A DNA stretch of 14,420 nucleotides from assembly GCA_038198445.1 (NCBI GenBank), contig JBBPZZ010000099.1, forward strand, positions 1-14,420. Direction: 5' to 3'. How positions within the stretch are numbered: the stretch's first letter is position 1; each line of letters starts with the position of its first letter. Below, in pieces: positions 6,330 through 13,468 of this stretch. The DNA comes from JACDDK01 sp038198445 (GTDB taxonomy: Bacteria; Actinomycetota; Rubrobacteria; Rubrobacterales; Rubrobacteraceae). Under the pieces are notes generated by a model that saw nothing but the letters and a program-made list of their open reading frames with translations, was not told where the DNA came from and made no database searches. The position numbers and the translations under genes are program-made.

Positions 6330-7901
6330 TCAACCGTGCCTGCTCTGGAAACCGGCGAGCTTGTCGTACACGCCGCCCTCGGCGAGGGCCTGGTAGGTGC
6401 CCTTGAAGACCTCGTAGAGCTCGTCGTAGACCGCGTGGGTCTCCATGTCGGGCTCGTAGGTCGCGGTCCGGTTTACCATCTCGGCGCAGCCCTCTTCGAC
6501 CGACGAGAACACGCCCGCGCCCACGGCGCCGAGGATGGCCGCGCCGATGACGGTGCATTCGCCCTCCTTGAGGGCGACCGTGGGCCGACCGTAGACGTCG
6601 GCCTGGATCTGGCTCCACACCGGGCTCTTCGTGGAGCCGCCGCTGATGCGCACCTCCCGGATGTCCACGCCCATGTTGGCGAAGGCCTGGAGGATGTCGC
6701 GCGACTCGAACGCCACCCCCTCCATGACGGCGCGGGCCATGGTGCTGGTGTCGTGGGCGAAGGTCATCCCGAGGAAGGACGAGCGGGCCTGCGGGTCGTA
6801 GTTCGGCGAGACCGACCCGGCCAGGTACGGGTGGAAGAGCAGCCCCTTGCTGCCGGGCGGCACGGCGGCGGCCATCTTGTTGATCACCTCGTACGCCTCG
6901 CCCCCCGTGAAGGTCTCGATAAACCGCGCCATGTAGCCGACGTTGTCCCGGAACCAGCGGTAGGAGCTCGCGGCGGCGGCCTGGAGGCCCTCGGCGATCC
7001 ATTTGCCGGGGGCGGGGAAGGCGTGGGCCGAGCAGGTGATCTTTTTGTGAGGGTCGTACCTCGGGGAGTCCAGGTGGCAGATACTCACGCCCGCCGTGCC
7101 CAAGGTCACCTCGCACAAACCTTCCTCGATGACGCCCGCGCCGATAGCCGCGCACTGCTGGTCGCCGCCCCCGGTGCAGATCGGCATACCGACCGGCAGG
7201 CCCGTGCGTTCGTGGCAGTACTCGTCGATGGCCCCCACCTGGTAGGCCGAGGGCACGAGATCGGGCAGCTTCTCCATCGGGACGCCGAAAGTGTCGCACA
7301 GCTCACCGCTCCACTCGAAGCTCTTGATGTCCATGAGGCCGTAGAGGGAGCCGTTGGAGCGGTCCTGGAACCAGCCGTCGCGGGCGCCGAGGTTGCGGAG
7401 GAAGTACTCCTGGGTGGTCAGGATCTTGGCGGCCCTCTCGAACGTATCGGGCTCGTTGTCCATGACCCACTTGATCTTGGGCGACGCCCAGATGGTGCTC
7501 AGGGGCAGTCCCGTGATGTCGTAGTACGCGTCGTCCCCGATAGCCTCGCGCATCCACCGCACCTGTTCGCCGCACCGGGCGTCCTGCCACGAGATCCCCA
7601 TGTTGTCGCGGAGCAGTTTGCCGTCCTCGTCGACGTACAGGTGCAGGGCCCGCTGCGTGGAGAGGCCCATGGACGCGAGGTCGTTCGGGGCCACGCCGCT
7701 GCGGGCGACGACGTCGCGGAGCGCCTCGTAGTTGGCCTCCATGAGCATGTTCACGTCCTGGTCGACCCAACCGGGCCGCGGGTAGACGCACTCGTACTCT
7801 CGGTAGCCCTCCGAGATTATGTTGCCCTCGAGGTCGTAGATCTTGGCCTTCACCCCCGTGGTGCCGTTGTCGAGACCGACGACGTACTGCTGCTCCGCCA
7901 T
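6330..7901 (-). CDS. FGGY-family carbohydrate kinase (xylulokinase-like)
   Basis: A 523-residue ATP-dependent sugar or polyol kinase with both FGGY domains complete. The N-terminal phosphate-binding loop is LDNGTTGVKA (10-19), followed by LSTQRALHLYVD (80-91) and WQDAR (105-109). The catalytic base is Asp247 in GGGDQQCAAIGAG, the adenosine-side loop is LGTAGVS (267-273), and the C-terminal signature is ISGGSTKSPVWSQIQADV (419-436). General features resemble xylulokinase and related kinases, but specificity within FGGY cannot be assigned by eye. The ATG at 7901 is 3 bp beyond the stop of the preceding FAD enzyme, and its ribosome site (GGAGAGGAG) lies in the end of that gene, so translation is coupled. 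Being a second kinase in the operon, it probably phosphorylates a different compound from the glycerol-kinase-like protein. Confidence 0.85.
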   Translation of the reverse strand: MAEQQYVVGLDNGTTGVKAKIYDLEGNIISEGYREYECVYPRPGWVDQDVNMLMEANYEALRDVVARSGVAPNDLASMGLSTQRALHLYVDEDGKLLRDNMGISWQDARCGEQVRWMREAIGDDAYYDITGLPLSTIWASPKIKWVMDNEPDTFERAAKILTTQEYFLRNLGARDGWFQDRSNGSLYGLMDIKSFEWSGELCDTFGVPMEKLPDLVPSAYQVGAIDEYCHERTGLPVGMPICTGGGDQQCAAIGAGVIEEGLCEVTLGTAGVSICHLDSPRYDPHKKITCSAHAFPAPGKWIAEGLQAAAASSYRWFRDNVGYMARFIETFTGGEAYEVINKMAAAVPPGSKGLLFHPYLAGSVSPNYDPQARSSFLGMTFAHDTSTMARAVMEGVAFESRDILQAFANMGVDIREVRISGGSTKSPVWSQIQADVYGRPTVALKEGECTVIGAAILGAVGAGVFSSVEEGCAEMVNRTATYEPDMETHAVYDELYEVFKGTYQALAEGGVYDKLAGFQSRHG

Positions 7902-7904
7902 GCG

Positions 7905-9404
7905 CTACTCCTCTCCTATCGTGGTTTGTCGTGTGCCGGGCTCGTCGTGCGGTTCGGGGTCCAGGCCGAGCTTGCCGGGGTTCATAATGCCGGCCGGGTC
8001 CAGGGCGCGTTTGATCCGACGGAGCGCGTCGAGGCCCGTGCCGTGCTCGGCCTGCATCCAGGGGGCGCGCTGCAGGCCGATGCCGTGGTGATGGGAGATC
8101 GTAGCCCCCGTCTGAAGGCATGCCCGCATGGCCGCCCTCCAACCGTCCTGGTAAGCGCACTCGGCCGCCTCGTCGTCGGCCTCAAGGGCCCTGCAGATCA
8201 CGTACAGGGACGCTCCCTGCGGGTAGACGTGCGAGACATGTCCGAAGACATCGGGCATGTGCGGCCGGACGGCTTCGACCATCCGCTCGTAGGTCTCCTC
8301 CAGGCGGCTCCACACATGAGCGACCTCTATGGCTTCGGCGATGCCGCCCGATAGGTTCACCCTCTCCCAGAGCCAGGCGATCTCGAATCGATGCCGTTCC
8401 CAGTGCTCCGCGGGCTCCCGTCCGAGGTCCTCCGCACCGAAGCCTAGAGCTGTCTCGACGGTGATGCTCTCCTCAAGCTCCACCATCCTCCGGTTTCCGT
8501 CGAAGGCGATCACTAATAGCCATCTATTGGAGTCGTGCCCGAAGTGTTCCAGGGTCGGTCGTCCCTCGACGGGATCGTATAGGCGGACGACGGCTGGCCT
8601 GACGCCGCCCTGCACGACCCTGCGGATCGTCTCGAGGCCATCCTTGAACGAGGCGAAGGAGAGGGCGCGAAATGCTCGTACTTCGGGACTGGGCCACATA
8701 CGGAGGGTGACGCGTGTGATCACGCCGAGAGTACCCTCGCTGCCGATGAAGAGCTGCTTGTAATCCGGTCCGCTGGCGCTGCGCGGGACGGTCTTGGTGT
8801 GTATAACCTCGCCGGTAGGCAAGACCACCTCGAGCCCAACGACCATGTCCTCGATATTCCCGTACAAGGAGGAGAACGTACCGCTGCCCCGGGTCGCCAC
8901 CCAGCCTCCGACCGTCGAGATGTGGAGTGATTGGGGATAGTGTCCGGCGGTGAAGCCCTCGGCTTCCAACTTCTCCTCGAATACGCCGCCATTGAGACCA
9001 GCCCCGACGGTGACCAGCAGGTTCTCCGCATCCAACTCCTCAATCTCATCGAACGCGCCAAGATCCAGGCTGATGCCGCCCTTCGTCGGAACGGTGCCGC
9101 CCATCACGCCCGAACCTGCTCCATAAGGGACTACCGGGATGCCGTGGCGGGAGGCCCAGGCGAGTAACCTCGACACCTGACCGGTCGTCTTCGGCCGGGC
9201 GACGCCGGCGGGCATGGTTTCGTACTGATCGCCCAGCGGACGATCCTTGATGGATAGTACCCAACTGTCGTGTTCGTGTTCCCGGCGTGTTCTCGCGTCG
9301 GTCTTCCATTCGTCGTGCCCGAGCAAATCCTTCAACTCTTCCAGGGCCTCGGTGGGTATCTGTGCGGTGCTTCCGGGGACGTTGGGCAATGGGGTGTCCT
9401 CCAT
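7905..9404 (-). CDS. FAD-binding oxidoreductase, alkylglycerone-phosphate-synthase-like
   Basis: A 499-residue flavoprotein of the VAO/PCMH family. The FAD pyrophosphate loop is PYGAGSGVMGG (93-103). PQSLHISTVGGWVATRGSG (157-175) with YGNIEDMV and SGPDYKQLFIGSEGTLGVIT (211-230) closely follow alkylglycerone-phosphate synthase (AGPS). The diagnostic piece is ISHHHGIG (436-443): AGPS enzymes have a His triplet here, whereas GlcD and D-lactate dehydrogenase relatives have GEHGIG. In ether-lipid synthesis AGPS exchanges the acyl group of acyl-dihydroxyacetone phosphate for a fatty alcohol without net redox. Many actinobacterial homologues have no proven activity, so an oxidase role on a hydroxyacid or polyol remains possible. 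No signal peptide or membrane segment is seen. The start at 9404 is 7 bp after the kinase stop and its ribosome site is weak, so it probably relies on coupling. Confidence 0.8.
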   Translation of the reverse strand: MEDTPLPNVPGSTAQIPTEALEELKDLLGHDEWKTDARTRREHEHDSWVLSIKDRPLGDQYETMPAGVARPKTTGQVSRLLAWASRHGIPVVPYGAGSGVMGGTVPTKGGISLDLGAFDEIEELDAENLLVTVGAGLNGGVFEEKLEAEGFTAGHYPQSLHISTVGGWVATRGSGTFSSLYGNIEDMVVGLEVVLPTGEVIHTKTVPRSASGPDYKQLFIGSEGTLGVITRVTLRMWPSPEVRAFRALSFASFKDGLETIRRVVQGGVRPAVVRLYDPVEGRPTLEHFGHDSNRWLLVIAFDGNRRMVELEESITVETALGFGAEDLGREPAEHWERHRFEIAWLWERVNLSGGIAEAIEVAHVWSRLEETYERMVEAVRPHMPDVFGHVSHVYPQGASLYVICRALEADDEAAECAYQDGWRAAMRACLQTGATISHHHGIGLQRAPWMQAEHGTGLDALRRIKRALDPAGIMNPGKLGLDPEPHDEPGTRQTTIGEE

Positions 9405-9411
9405 TCCGTCT

Positions 9412-10920
9412 TCAGGTTCCTAGCCGGCTCTGACGGAGCCAGTCGCTCGATCGCCGTACCGCCTCGTGCCAGCCGTAGTAGAGGCGATCGCGCTCGGATG
9501 CGTCCATGTCGGGCTGGAAGGTGCGGTCCACGGACCGGTGGGCGATAACCTCATCGCGGTTCTTCCAGACGCCCGTGGCAAGACCAGCCATGTATGCCGC
9601 GCCGAGGCTGGTCGTGAACTCGGCATCGCGAGGTCTTTCGACCTCGACATCCAGAATATCCGACTGGAACTGGAGCAAGAAGTCGTTCCCCGCCGCGCCA
9701 CCATCGGTCTTTATGGCCTTTATCGGCACGTCGGAACCCTCACGCATGGCCTCCAGAAAGTCCTTGATCGAGTAGACGATGCCTTCAAGTGCGGCCCGCG
9801 CAAGGTGGGCCTTCTTGGTCCCGCGGTTGATGCCGATGATCAGACCGCGGGCGTAGCTGTCCCAGTAGGGCGCTGACAATCCGGTCAAGGCCGGGACCAT
9901 GTAGACTCCACCGTTATCAGGGACCGAGTTGGCAAGATCCTCCGTCTCGGCGGCGCTGTCTATAAGCTCAGCTCCGTCGCGCAGCCACTGGATGGCCGAG
10001 CCGGTCACGGCCGCGTAACCCTCGAGCGCGTACGTGGTCCTCCCTCCCTCGCGCCAGGCGATAAGGCTGTTGATGCCTCCCTTGGGCACTACCAGCTCTT
10101 CCCCGACGTTCAGGTCCAGGAACGTCCCGGTGCCGTGGGTGCATTTGACCGTTCCTGCCTCGAAGCAACCCTGCCCGAACAACGCGCTCTGCTGATCGGC
10201 GAACACGCCGGTCACTGGAACGTCGGGACCGAAAAGCTCCCGGTCGGCGGCGCCGTAATTCGCACCTTCATCGCGCACCTCGGGTAAGACCCGCTCCGAT
10301 ACTCCAAGCTCCGCAAGCCACTCACTCCACCAGGAATTGGTGGTTAGATCGTAGGCACCGGTGACCGAGGCGTTGGAGGCCGATATGGCGTGGGTCGCGC
10401 CGCCGGTCAGCTTCCACACGAGCCACGAGTCTATGGTCCCGAAGGCCAGCTCGCCACGCTCAGCCCTGGCGCGCAACGCGGGATCGTTATCGAACCACCA
10501 GGCAAGCATTAGCGAGGAGTAGACGGGCGAGAAAGCAAGCCCCGTGTGCTCGTAAGCCTTCTCGCTCCATTCGGAGGCGAGAGCATCGACCATGCCGGCG
10601 GCACGGCTATCTTGCCAGACGATCGCTCGATCCACTGGTTCACCGGTGCGCCTGTCCCACAGAACAGACGTGGCCCGCTGGTTGGTTATCGCAACGGCAG
10701 AGAGCGCCTGGTCAGTTTCCCCCGCCTTCACCATGACCTGTTCGCAGACGCCCCTGGTAGCCTGCCAGATCTCCTCGGGGTCGTGCTCCACCCTGTCGGG
10801 AGCCGGGCTGTGCTGGGTAAACTCCTCATAGGCCTGGGCCAAGATCTCACTCTGGCGGTTTATGAGGACCGCCCGTGTTCCGGTCGTGCCTTCGTCGATG
10901 ACCAGGATGTGCTCAGGCAT
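9412..10920 (-). CDS. Glycerol-kinase-like FGGY kinase
   Basis: A 502-residue FGGY kinase, the same length as E. coli GlpK. Seen: phosphate loop DEGTTGTRAV (9-18, Glu where GlpK has Gln), NQRATSVLWD (80-89), IVWQDSR (Trp102), catalytic Asp242 in ADQQSALFGQG, THGTGTFLD (262-270), YALEGYAAVTGSAIQWLRDG (297-316) and DGGAAGNDFLLQFQSDIL (406-423). Many of these are GlpK-type. Two glycerol-contacting residues of E. coli GlpK differ, however: Glu84 aligns with Ala83 and Tyr135 with Val133, so glycerol may not be the substrate. I chose ATG 10920 over the in-frame ATG at 10983 because AAAGGAGGAG sits just upstream and the fold begins there. It overlaps the preceding gene by 8 bp (ATGCCTGA), so the two are translationally coupled. 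Confidence 0.85.
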   Translation of the reverse strand: MPEHILVIDEGTTGTRAVLINRQSEILAQAYEEFTQHSPAPDRVEHDPEEIWQATRGVCEQVMVKAGETDQALSAVAITNQRATSVLWDRRTGEPVDRAIVWQDSRAAGMVDALASEWSEKAYEHTGLAFSPVYSSLMLAWWFDNDPALRARAERGELAFGTIDSWLVWKLTGGATHAISASNASVTGAYDLTTNSWWSEWLAELGVSERVLPEVRDEGANYGAADRELFGPDVPVTGVFADQQSALFGQGCFEAGTVKCTHGTGTFLDLNVGEELVVPKGGINSLIAWREGGRTTYALEGYAAVTGSAIQWLRDGAELIDSAAETEDLANSVPDNGGVYMVPALTGLSAPYWDSYARGLIIGINRGTKKAHLARAALEGIVYSIKDFLEAMREGSDVPIKAIKTDGGAAGNDFLLQFQSDILDVEVERPRDAEFTTSLGAAYMAGLATGVWKNRDEVIAHRSVDRTFQPDMDASERDRLYYGWHEAVRRSSDWLRQSRLGT

Positions 10921-12361
10921 ACTCTCCTCCTTTATAGGGTTTCCTTTCCCGTCGACGAGCCCTGCGCTCGGCCCGGCTGACAAATTTGATCTCCGATCGT
11001 CTCGCCGCGCTACGCTCGCGTAGATGCTCCAGTACCATCTCGACCACGGCGGGGACCGACGCGACGCCTGGAGATTGCATTCCGGCTATGTCATAGAAAC
11101 CGCTGATTCCCGGCGCGGGTCCGATGACGAAATCCTCGGAATATGTGGCTGCTCGTAGTCCAGCTCCCACCTCCCGCACGGCGTCGAGTGGGAAAGACGG
11201 AAGAAGCTCGGCTCCTTTTTCAAGAATCTCCTCGATCTCCTCGTTCGTGGAGATTGCTCGATACCTGTCCGCCTGCTCGACAGCACTCGGTCCCCCGACC
11301 ATCGTTCCTCCAGGACGCGGCGTCAGTCCACCTCCCTTTGTGTAGGCGCGCGGTGGCAGCCCAACCGCACGCCTGAAAGGCTCTCCAGCTTCCTCGCTGA
11401 AGATCAAGAGCGTCCCCCGCCTTGGATGTATGGAGTACCGTTGACAGCCGGCCAGAGCCGCTATCTTATCCGCGTTCAATCCCGCCGCATTGACCACCAG
11501 CCTTGTCTCGACCTGCGCCGAGGGTGTACGCACCCCCACGACCTTGCCGTCCTGCACTTCCACGTCGATCACGGGAGCCTTGAGCACGATCTTGCCGTCG
11601 TGTTCCCAAATATCCTCGGCCATCGCGCGGGTTGCCTCTACAGAGTCTATGTAAGCCGCCGTGGGGGTCCACAGTGCAGCAATGACCCGGGGATTCAACC
11701 GTGGCTCAAGCTCCAGTGCGCGGCTGCCGTCGAGAATCTCCACACCGGGCACGCCATTTGTCCGCGCCCTATCCAAGAAGCGCCGTAGCTGGTCGACGTC
11801 TCTCTGATGGAGAATAGCCAGAAGGGATCCCGCCCTCAAAAAAGGGATGTCGAGCTCGGCCGCCAGGGTCGGCCAGAGCAGGTTGCCGCGCACGTTTAAC
11901 CTGGCTTTGAGAGTGCCAGGCGTGGGATCCAGCCCGGAGTGGATCATGCCGTTGTTCCAGCTCGTGGTGGCACCGCCGATAGCCGCGCCCGCCTCCAGAA
12001 CGAGCACGTCGTAGCCTGAGCGGACGAGCCCGCGAGCGACGGCCATACCCACTATCCCTCCACCGACGACAACGACACCCGCTTCCGTGGGCAGATTCCC
12101 AACGGGATGTTCAGCCAAAGGAGGAGAGTCTCCCTCGCGCTGATCATCCGCCCGAACCTCACAGATTAGGTTCGATAACCCCGGCTCGCCGGCCACGGCG
12201 TGACCGACCGTGATTACCTCCTGCCAAAGAGCGAGCCTGCCTCGCAAGCGCACCACATCGCCCGAAACCTCGACTTCTAGCTCGTCTGCCCCATCTACCG
12301 CCACCGATTCGAGAACATGGCGAACAGCGAGCGCGACCTCTGGCCTTCTAGGCGGCAACAT
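10913..12361 (-). CDS. BON-domain/GlpA-like FAD-dependent oxidoreductase fusion
   Basis: A 482-residue protein with two parts. Residues ~8-72 look like a BON domain (VRHVLESV..., then LEVEVSGDVVRLRGRLALWQ and HAVAGEPGLSNLICEV), a fold linked to membrane or ligand binding in OsmY-like proteins. After a Pro/Gly/Asp linker, residues 95-455 are a DAO-type flavoprotein: GGGIVG (100-105) in the dinucleotide loop, Glu123 in LVLEAG for the ribose, and IHSGLDPTPGTLKARLNVRGN-type sequence near 140-160 as in GlpA and LhgO relatives. The likely reaction is FAD-dependent oxidation of glycerol 3-phosphate or a similar hydroxy compound, with electrons passed to quinone. The C-terminus is Arg/Lys-rich. The GlpA [2Fe-2S] domain is absent. 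It is the first operon gene. The ATG at 12361 has no good ribosome site, but no later start keeps the BON domain. Confidence 0.78.
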   Translation of the reverse strand: MLPPRRPEVALAVRHVLESVAVDGADELEVEVSGDVVRLRGRLALWQEVITVGHAVAGEPGLSNLICEVRADDQREGDSPPLAEHPVGNLPTEAGVVVVGGGIVGMAVARGLVRSGYDVLVLEAGAAIGGATTSWNNGMIHSGLDPTPGTLKARLNVRGNLLWPTLAAELDIPFLRAGSLLAILHQRDVDQLRRFLDRARTNGVPGVEILDGSRALELEPRLNPRVIAALWTPTAAYIDSVEATRAMAEDIWEHDGKIVLKAPVIDVEVQDGKVVGVRTPSAQVETRLVVNAAGLNADKIAALAGCQRYSIHPRRGTLLIFSEEAGEPFRRAVGLPPRAYTKGGGLTPRPGGTMVGGPSAVEQADRYRAISTNEEIEEILEKGAELLPSFPLDAVREVGAGLRAATYSEDFVIGPAPGISGFYDIAGMQSPGVASVPAVVEMVLEHLRERSAARRSEIKFVSRAERRARRRERKPYKGGEYA

Positions 12362-12452
12362 GAGAGCAGGCTTTCGTAGGTATTTTAGCCCAGGCGAACC
12401 AGAGCACCGAGAAGCCTAGGGCCTCCGTAAGGAGAAGTGCGCACCATAACTT

Positions 12453-12475
12453 CACATAGTTTGCTGTTCTATGTG
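12453..12475. promoter_or_regulatory. Inverted repeat CACATAG-N9-CTATGTG, candidate operator
   Basis: Perfect 7-bp arms (12453-12459 and 12469-12475) around a 9-bp centre. It lies downstream of the predicted transcription start of the operon and about 90 bp before the first gene, where a bound repressor could block elongation. The form suits a dimeric regulator; the YhfZ-like protein is the obvious candidate in this window. The role is inferred from position and symmetry only. In RNA it would also form a modest hairpin. Confidence 0.4.
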
Positions 12476-12516
12476 CCACTTGCTTCCCCCAGCCCGACTT
12501 GTGGCCATCAATACTC

Positions 12517-12545
12517 AGATTACTGCATATTGATACAATGGTCAA
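12517..12545 (-). promoter_or_regulatory. Predicted sigma-70-like promoter of the six-gene operon
   Basis: On the minus strand TTGACC (-35, 12540-12545) and TAATCT (-10, 12517-12522) are separated by exactly 17 bp. Five of six -35 positions match consensus, and the spacing is ideal. Transcription would begin near 12510, giving a leader of about 150 nt before the first gene. No competing promoter this good is visible closer to the start, though TAAAAT near 12386-12391 is a weaker -10 candidate. Confidence 0.55.
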
Positions 12546-12691
12546 GCATCGGCGACGATTTTAGAGTTCTCGAGAGTCTTGGGCAGAGTAGGCTCACAAC
12601 GGTGTTCGTAAAGGTTGATCCTGCTGGTTGAAGAGGCTACCGAGGAGGATCGTCAGAGTTCTACAACCGTTCCATGTAGTAAGAGAGCCTA

Positions 12692-12870
12692 CAAGAGCCG
12701 ATGTTCGCCGAGGCCAAGCAGTGGCACGGTATGGACCGGGTACGGCTCAGGAGGCTAGAGAGGATGAACACCGAGGTCCTCGTCATCGCCGCCGGGCAGA
12801 ACGTGAAACGGTTGCTTGAGTTCGGGCCTCGGAGGCCGAGGACGATGACGCAGGCCTCGGCCTCCGAGGC
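12692..12870 (+). pseudogene. Transposase C-terminal remnant (IS1182/IS5-like)
   Basis: The plus-strand frame through 12701 reads PMFAEAKQWHGMDR, then RRLERMNTEVLVIAAGQNVKRLLEFGP. The pattern E-A-K-x-W-H-G-M/L followed by a Leu/Arg helix and an A-A-x-Q-N-x-K-R-L ending is the C-terminal end of IS1182-type DDE transposases, including the region that supplies the last catalytic Glu. Only about 60 residues survive and a stop codon lies in frame a few codons upstream (12677-12679), so the rest is lost. The frame continues to 12961 but beyond residue ~60 it runs through inverted repeats and does not look like protein. The exact family (IS1182 versus a related IS5 or IS4 group) is uncertain. Confidence 0.65.
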
Positions 12871-12871
12871 C
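12825..12871. repeat. Perfect 17-bp inverted repeat with 13-nt loop
   Basis: GGCCTCGGAGGCCGAGG (12825-12841) and CCTCGGCCTCCGAGGCC (12855-12871) are exact reverse complements. Each arm also contains its own near-palindrome (GGCCTC-G-GAGGCC). A second perfect hairpin, CCGCCC-GGA-GGGCGG, overlaps at 12870-12884. No T-run follows, so a standard terminator is not supported. It lies at the end of the transposase remnant and may be part of that element's 3' region. Confidence 0.75.
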
Positions 12872-13009
12872 GCCCGGAGGGCGGTGCCTACGTCTTGTAC
12901 ACCGGCGCAGTGCGTTTCAACGACGCGTTTCTCAACACGCTGTGGGAAAATCGTACGGTAAGCATTACGGTGTAAATTGAACGGGCCGCGAGGCGCGGTC
13001 TTTCGTGGG

Positions 13010-13087
13010 CTACCTCGCTGACCCGTCGGGCTTGAGGTGGCGGTAGAGCGTCGAGCGCGACACCCCCACCGCCTGGCACACCTCGCC
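13010..13087 (-). pseudogene. Resolvase/serine-recombinase C-terminal HTH remnant
   Basis: The minus strand reads EVCQAVGVSRSTLYRHLKPDG and ends SAR-stop at 13010-13012. The G-V-S-R-S-T-L-Y-R-x-L pattern is the recognition helix of the Hin/resolvase-type C-terminal HTH, which binds the recombination site. Just upstream (13088 onward) the frame has a stop. A plausible continuation (IEARQGI) is in another frame, so at least one frameshift separates them, and no catalytic Ser domain is present. This is a decayed remnant of a resolvase or invertase, or of the recombinase gene of a transposon. Confidence 0.6.
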
Positions 13088-13385
13088 TTATGCCCTGCCT
13101 CGCCTCAATGCTTGCCGTGCTCCTCTCTACTGTAAACCGGTACCCTAGGGCGCCGGGACCGAGCTCCGCGCCCCGGGATACGGGTGCGTTACAAATACCA
13201 GACGGAGGCAGCCACCGATTCCGAAAGAGTAAGCAAGATGCCACACGAGTGGCTCGGACAAATCGGGCCAGGCTAGCGTAATATGCCCGATCGGTGTTCA
13301 TACCTTCAAGGCTTATAGAGCCACCAAGCTTGCTAGACGCCTTATTCTACAGGGAGCGCTTGTAACCTCCCGAGAATCCTACATA
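13088..13385. other. Gene-free stretch left of the IS982 element
   Basis: Apart from the few codons that may extend the resolvase remnant (to about 13120), I see no coding frame with family features, no tRNA-like fold and no clear promoter. It ends with the left copy of the IS982 target duplication. It looks like decayed intergenic or mobile-element sequence. Confidence 0.5.
13380..13385. repeat. Target-site duplication TACATA, left copy
   Basis: TACATA directly precedes the left terminal repeat of the IS982-like element and is repeated at 14314-14319 immediately after its right end. A 6-bp duplication is within the range known for IS982 elements. Confidence 0.75.
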
Positions 13386-13417
13386 ACCCGAGTTGCCCCC
13401 TACTGAGTTAAACAATA

Positions 13418-13464
13418 TCCTCCCGGTCGGAAGGCCGCCAAAACCTTCTCCGAAACCGGGAGGA
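13418..13464 (+). promoter_or_regulatory. Hairpin sequestering the transposase ribosome binding site
   Basis: TCCTCCCGGT (13418-13427) pairs perfectly with ACCGGGAGGA (13455-13464). Inside it CGGAAGG (13428-13434) pairs with CCTT and CCG (13444-13452) with a small bulge. The right arm contains the ribosome binding site GGGAGGA, 4 nt before the ATG at 13469. Transcripts entering from outside would fold and hide it, a known way for insertion sequences to limit transposase synthesis. Confidence 0.65.
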
Positions 13465-13468
13465 CATC

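Larger units (their letters stand above)
12362..12691. other. Gene-free upstream region of the operon
   Basis: Clearly richer in A and T than its surroundings from about 12440 to 12640. It carries the operon promoter and an inverted repeat listed separately. A 65-codon minus-strand frame (12348-12545) has one hydrophobic stretch but overlaps the promoter and operon leader and has no recognisable family, so I do not call it. From about 12600 to 12690 the sequence runs into the transposase remnant on the plus strand. Confidence 0.5.

Noticed and set aside
6168..8354. A 728-codon plus-strand open frame antisense to the FGGY kinase and neighbours
   Set aside because: It mirrors well-conserved minus-strand genes, is rich in His, Asp, Val, Gly and Arg without any family motif, and is the usual shadow frame of GC-rich coding sequence.
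3919..9404. An archaeal-type G1P membrane-lipid pathway
   Set aside because: No prenylglyceryl-phosphate synthase (PcrB/GGGPS-like) or prenyltransferase is present, so the dehydrogenase alone cannot support that claim.
10921..10983. Longer start of the glycerol-kinase-like protein (ATG at 10983)
   Set aside because: The extra 21 residues overlap the upstream gene and have no fold, while ATG 10920 has an excellent ribosome site and matches the GlpK N-terminus and length.
12348..12545. 65-codon minus-strand frame with one hydrophobic stretch
   Set aside because: It overlaps the predicted promoter and leader of the operon, has no ribosome site I can support and no recognisable family.
12986..13003. 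Terminator-like CCGCG-AGG-CGCGG followed by TCTTT
   Set aside because: The stem is only 5 bp, the T-run is short and no gene clearly ends here, so the call is not supported.
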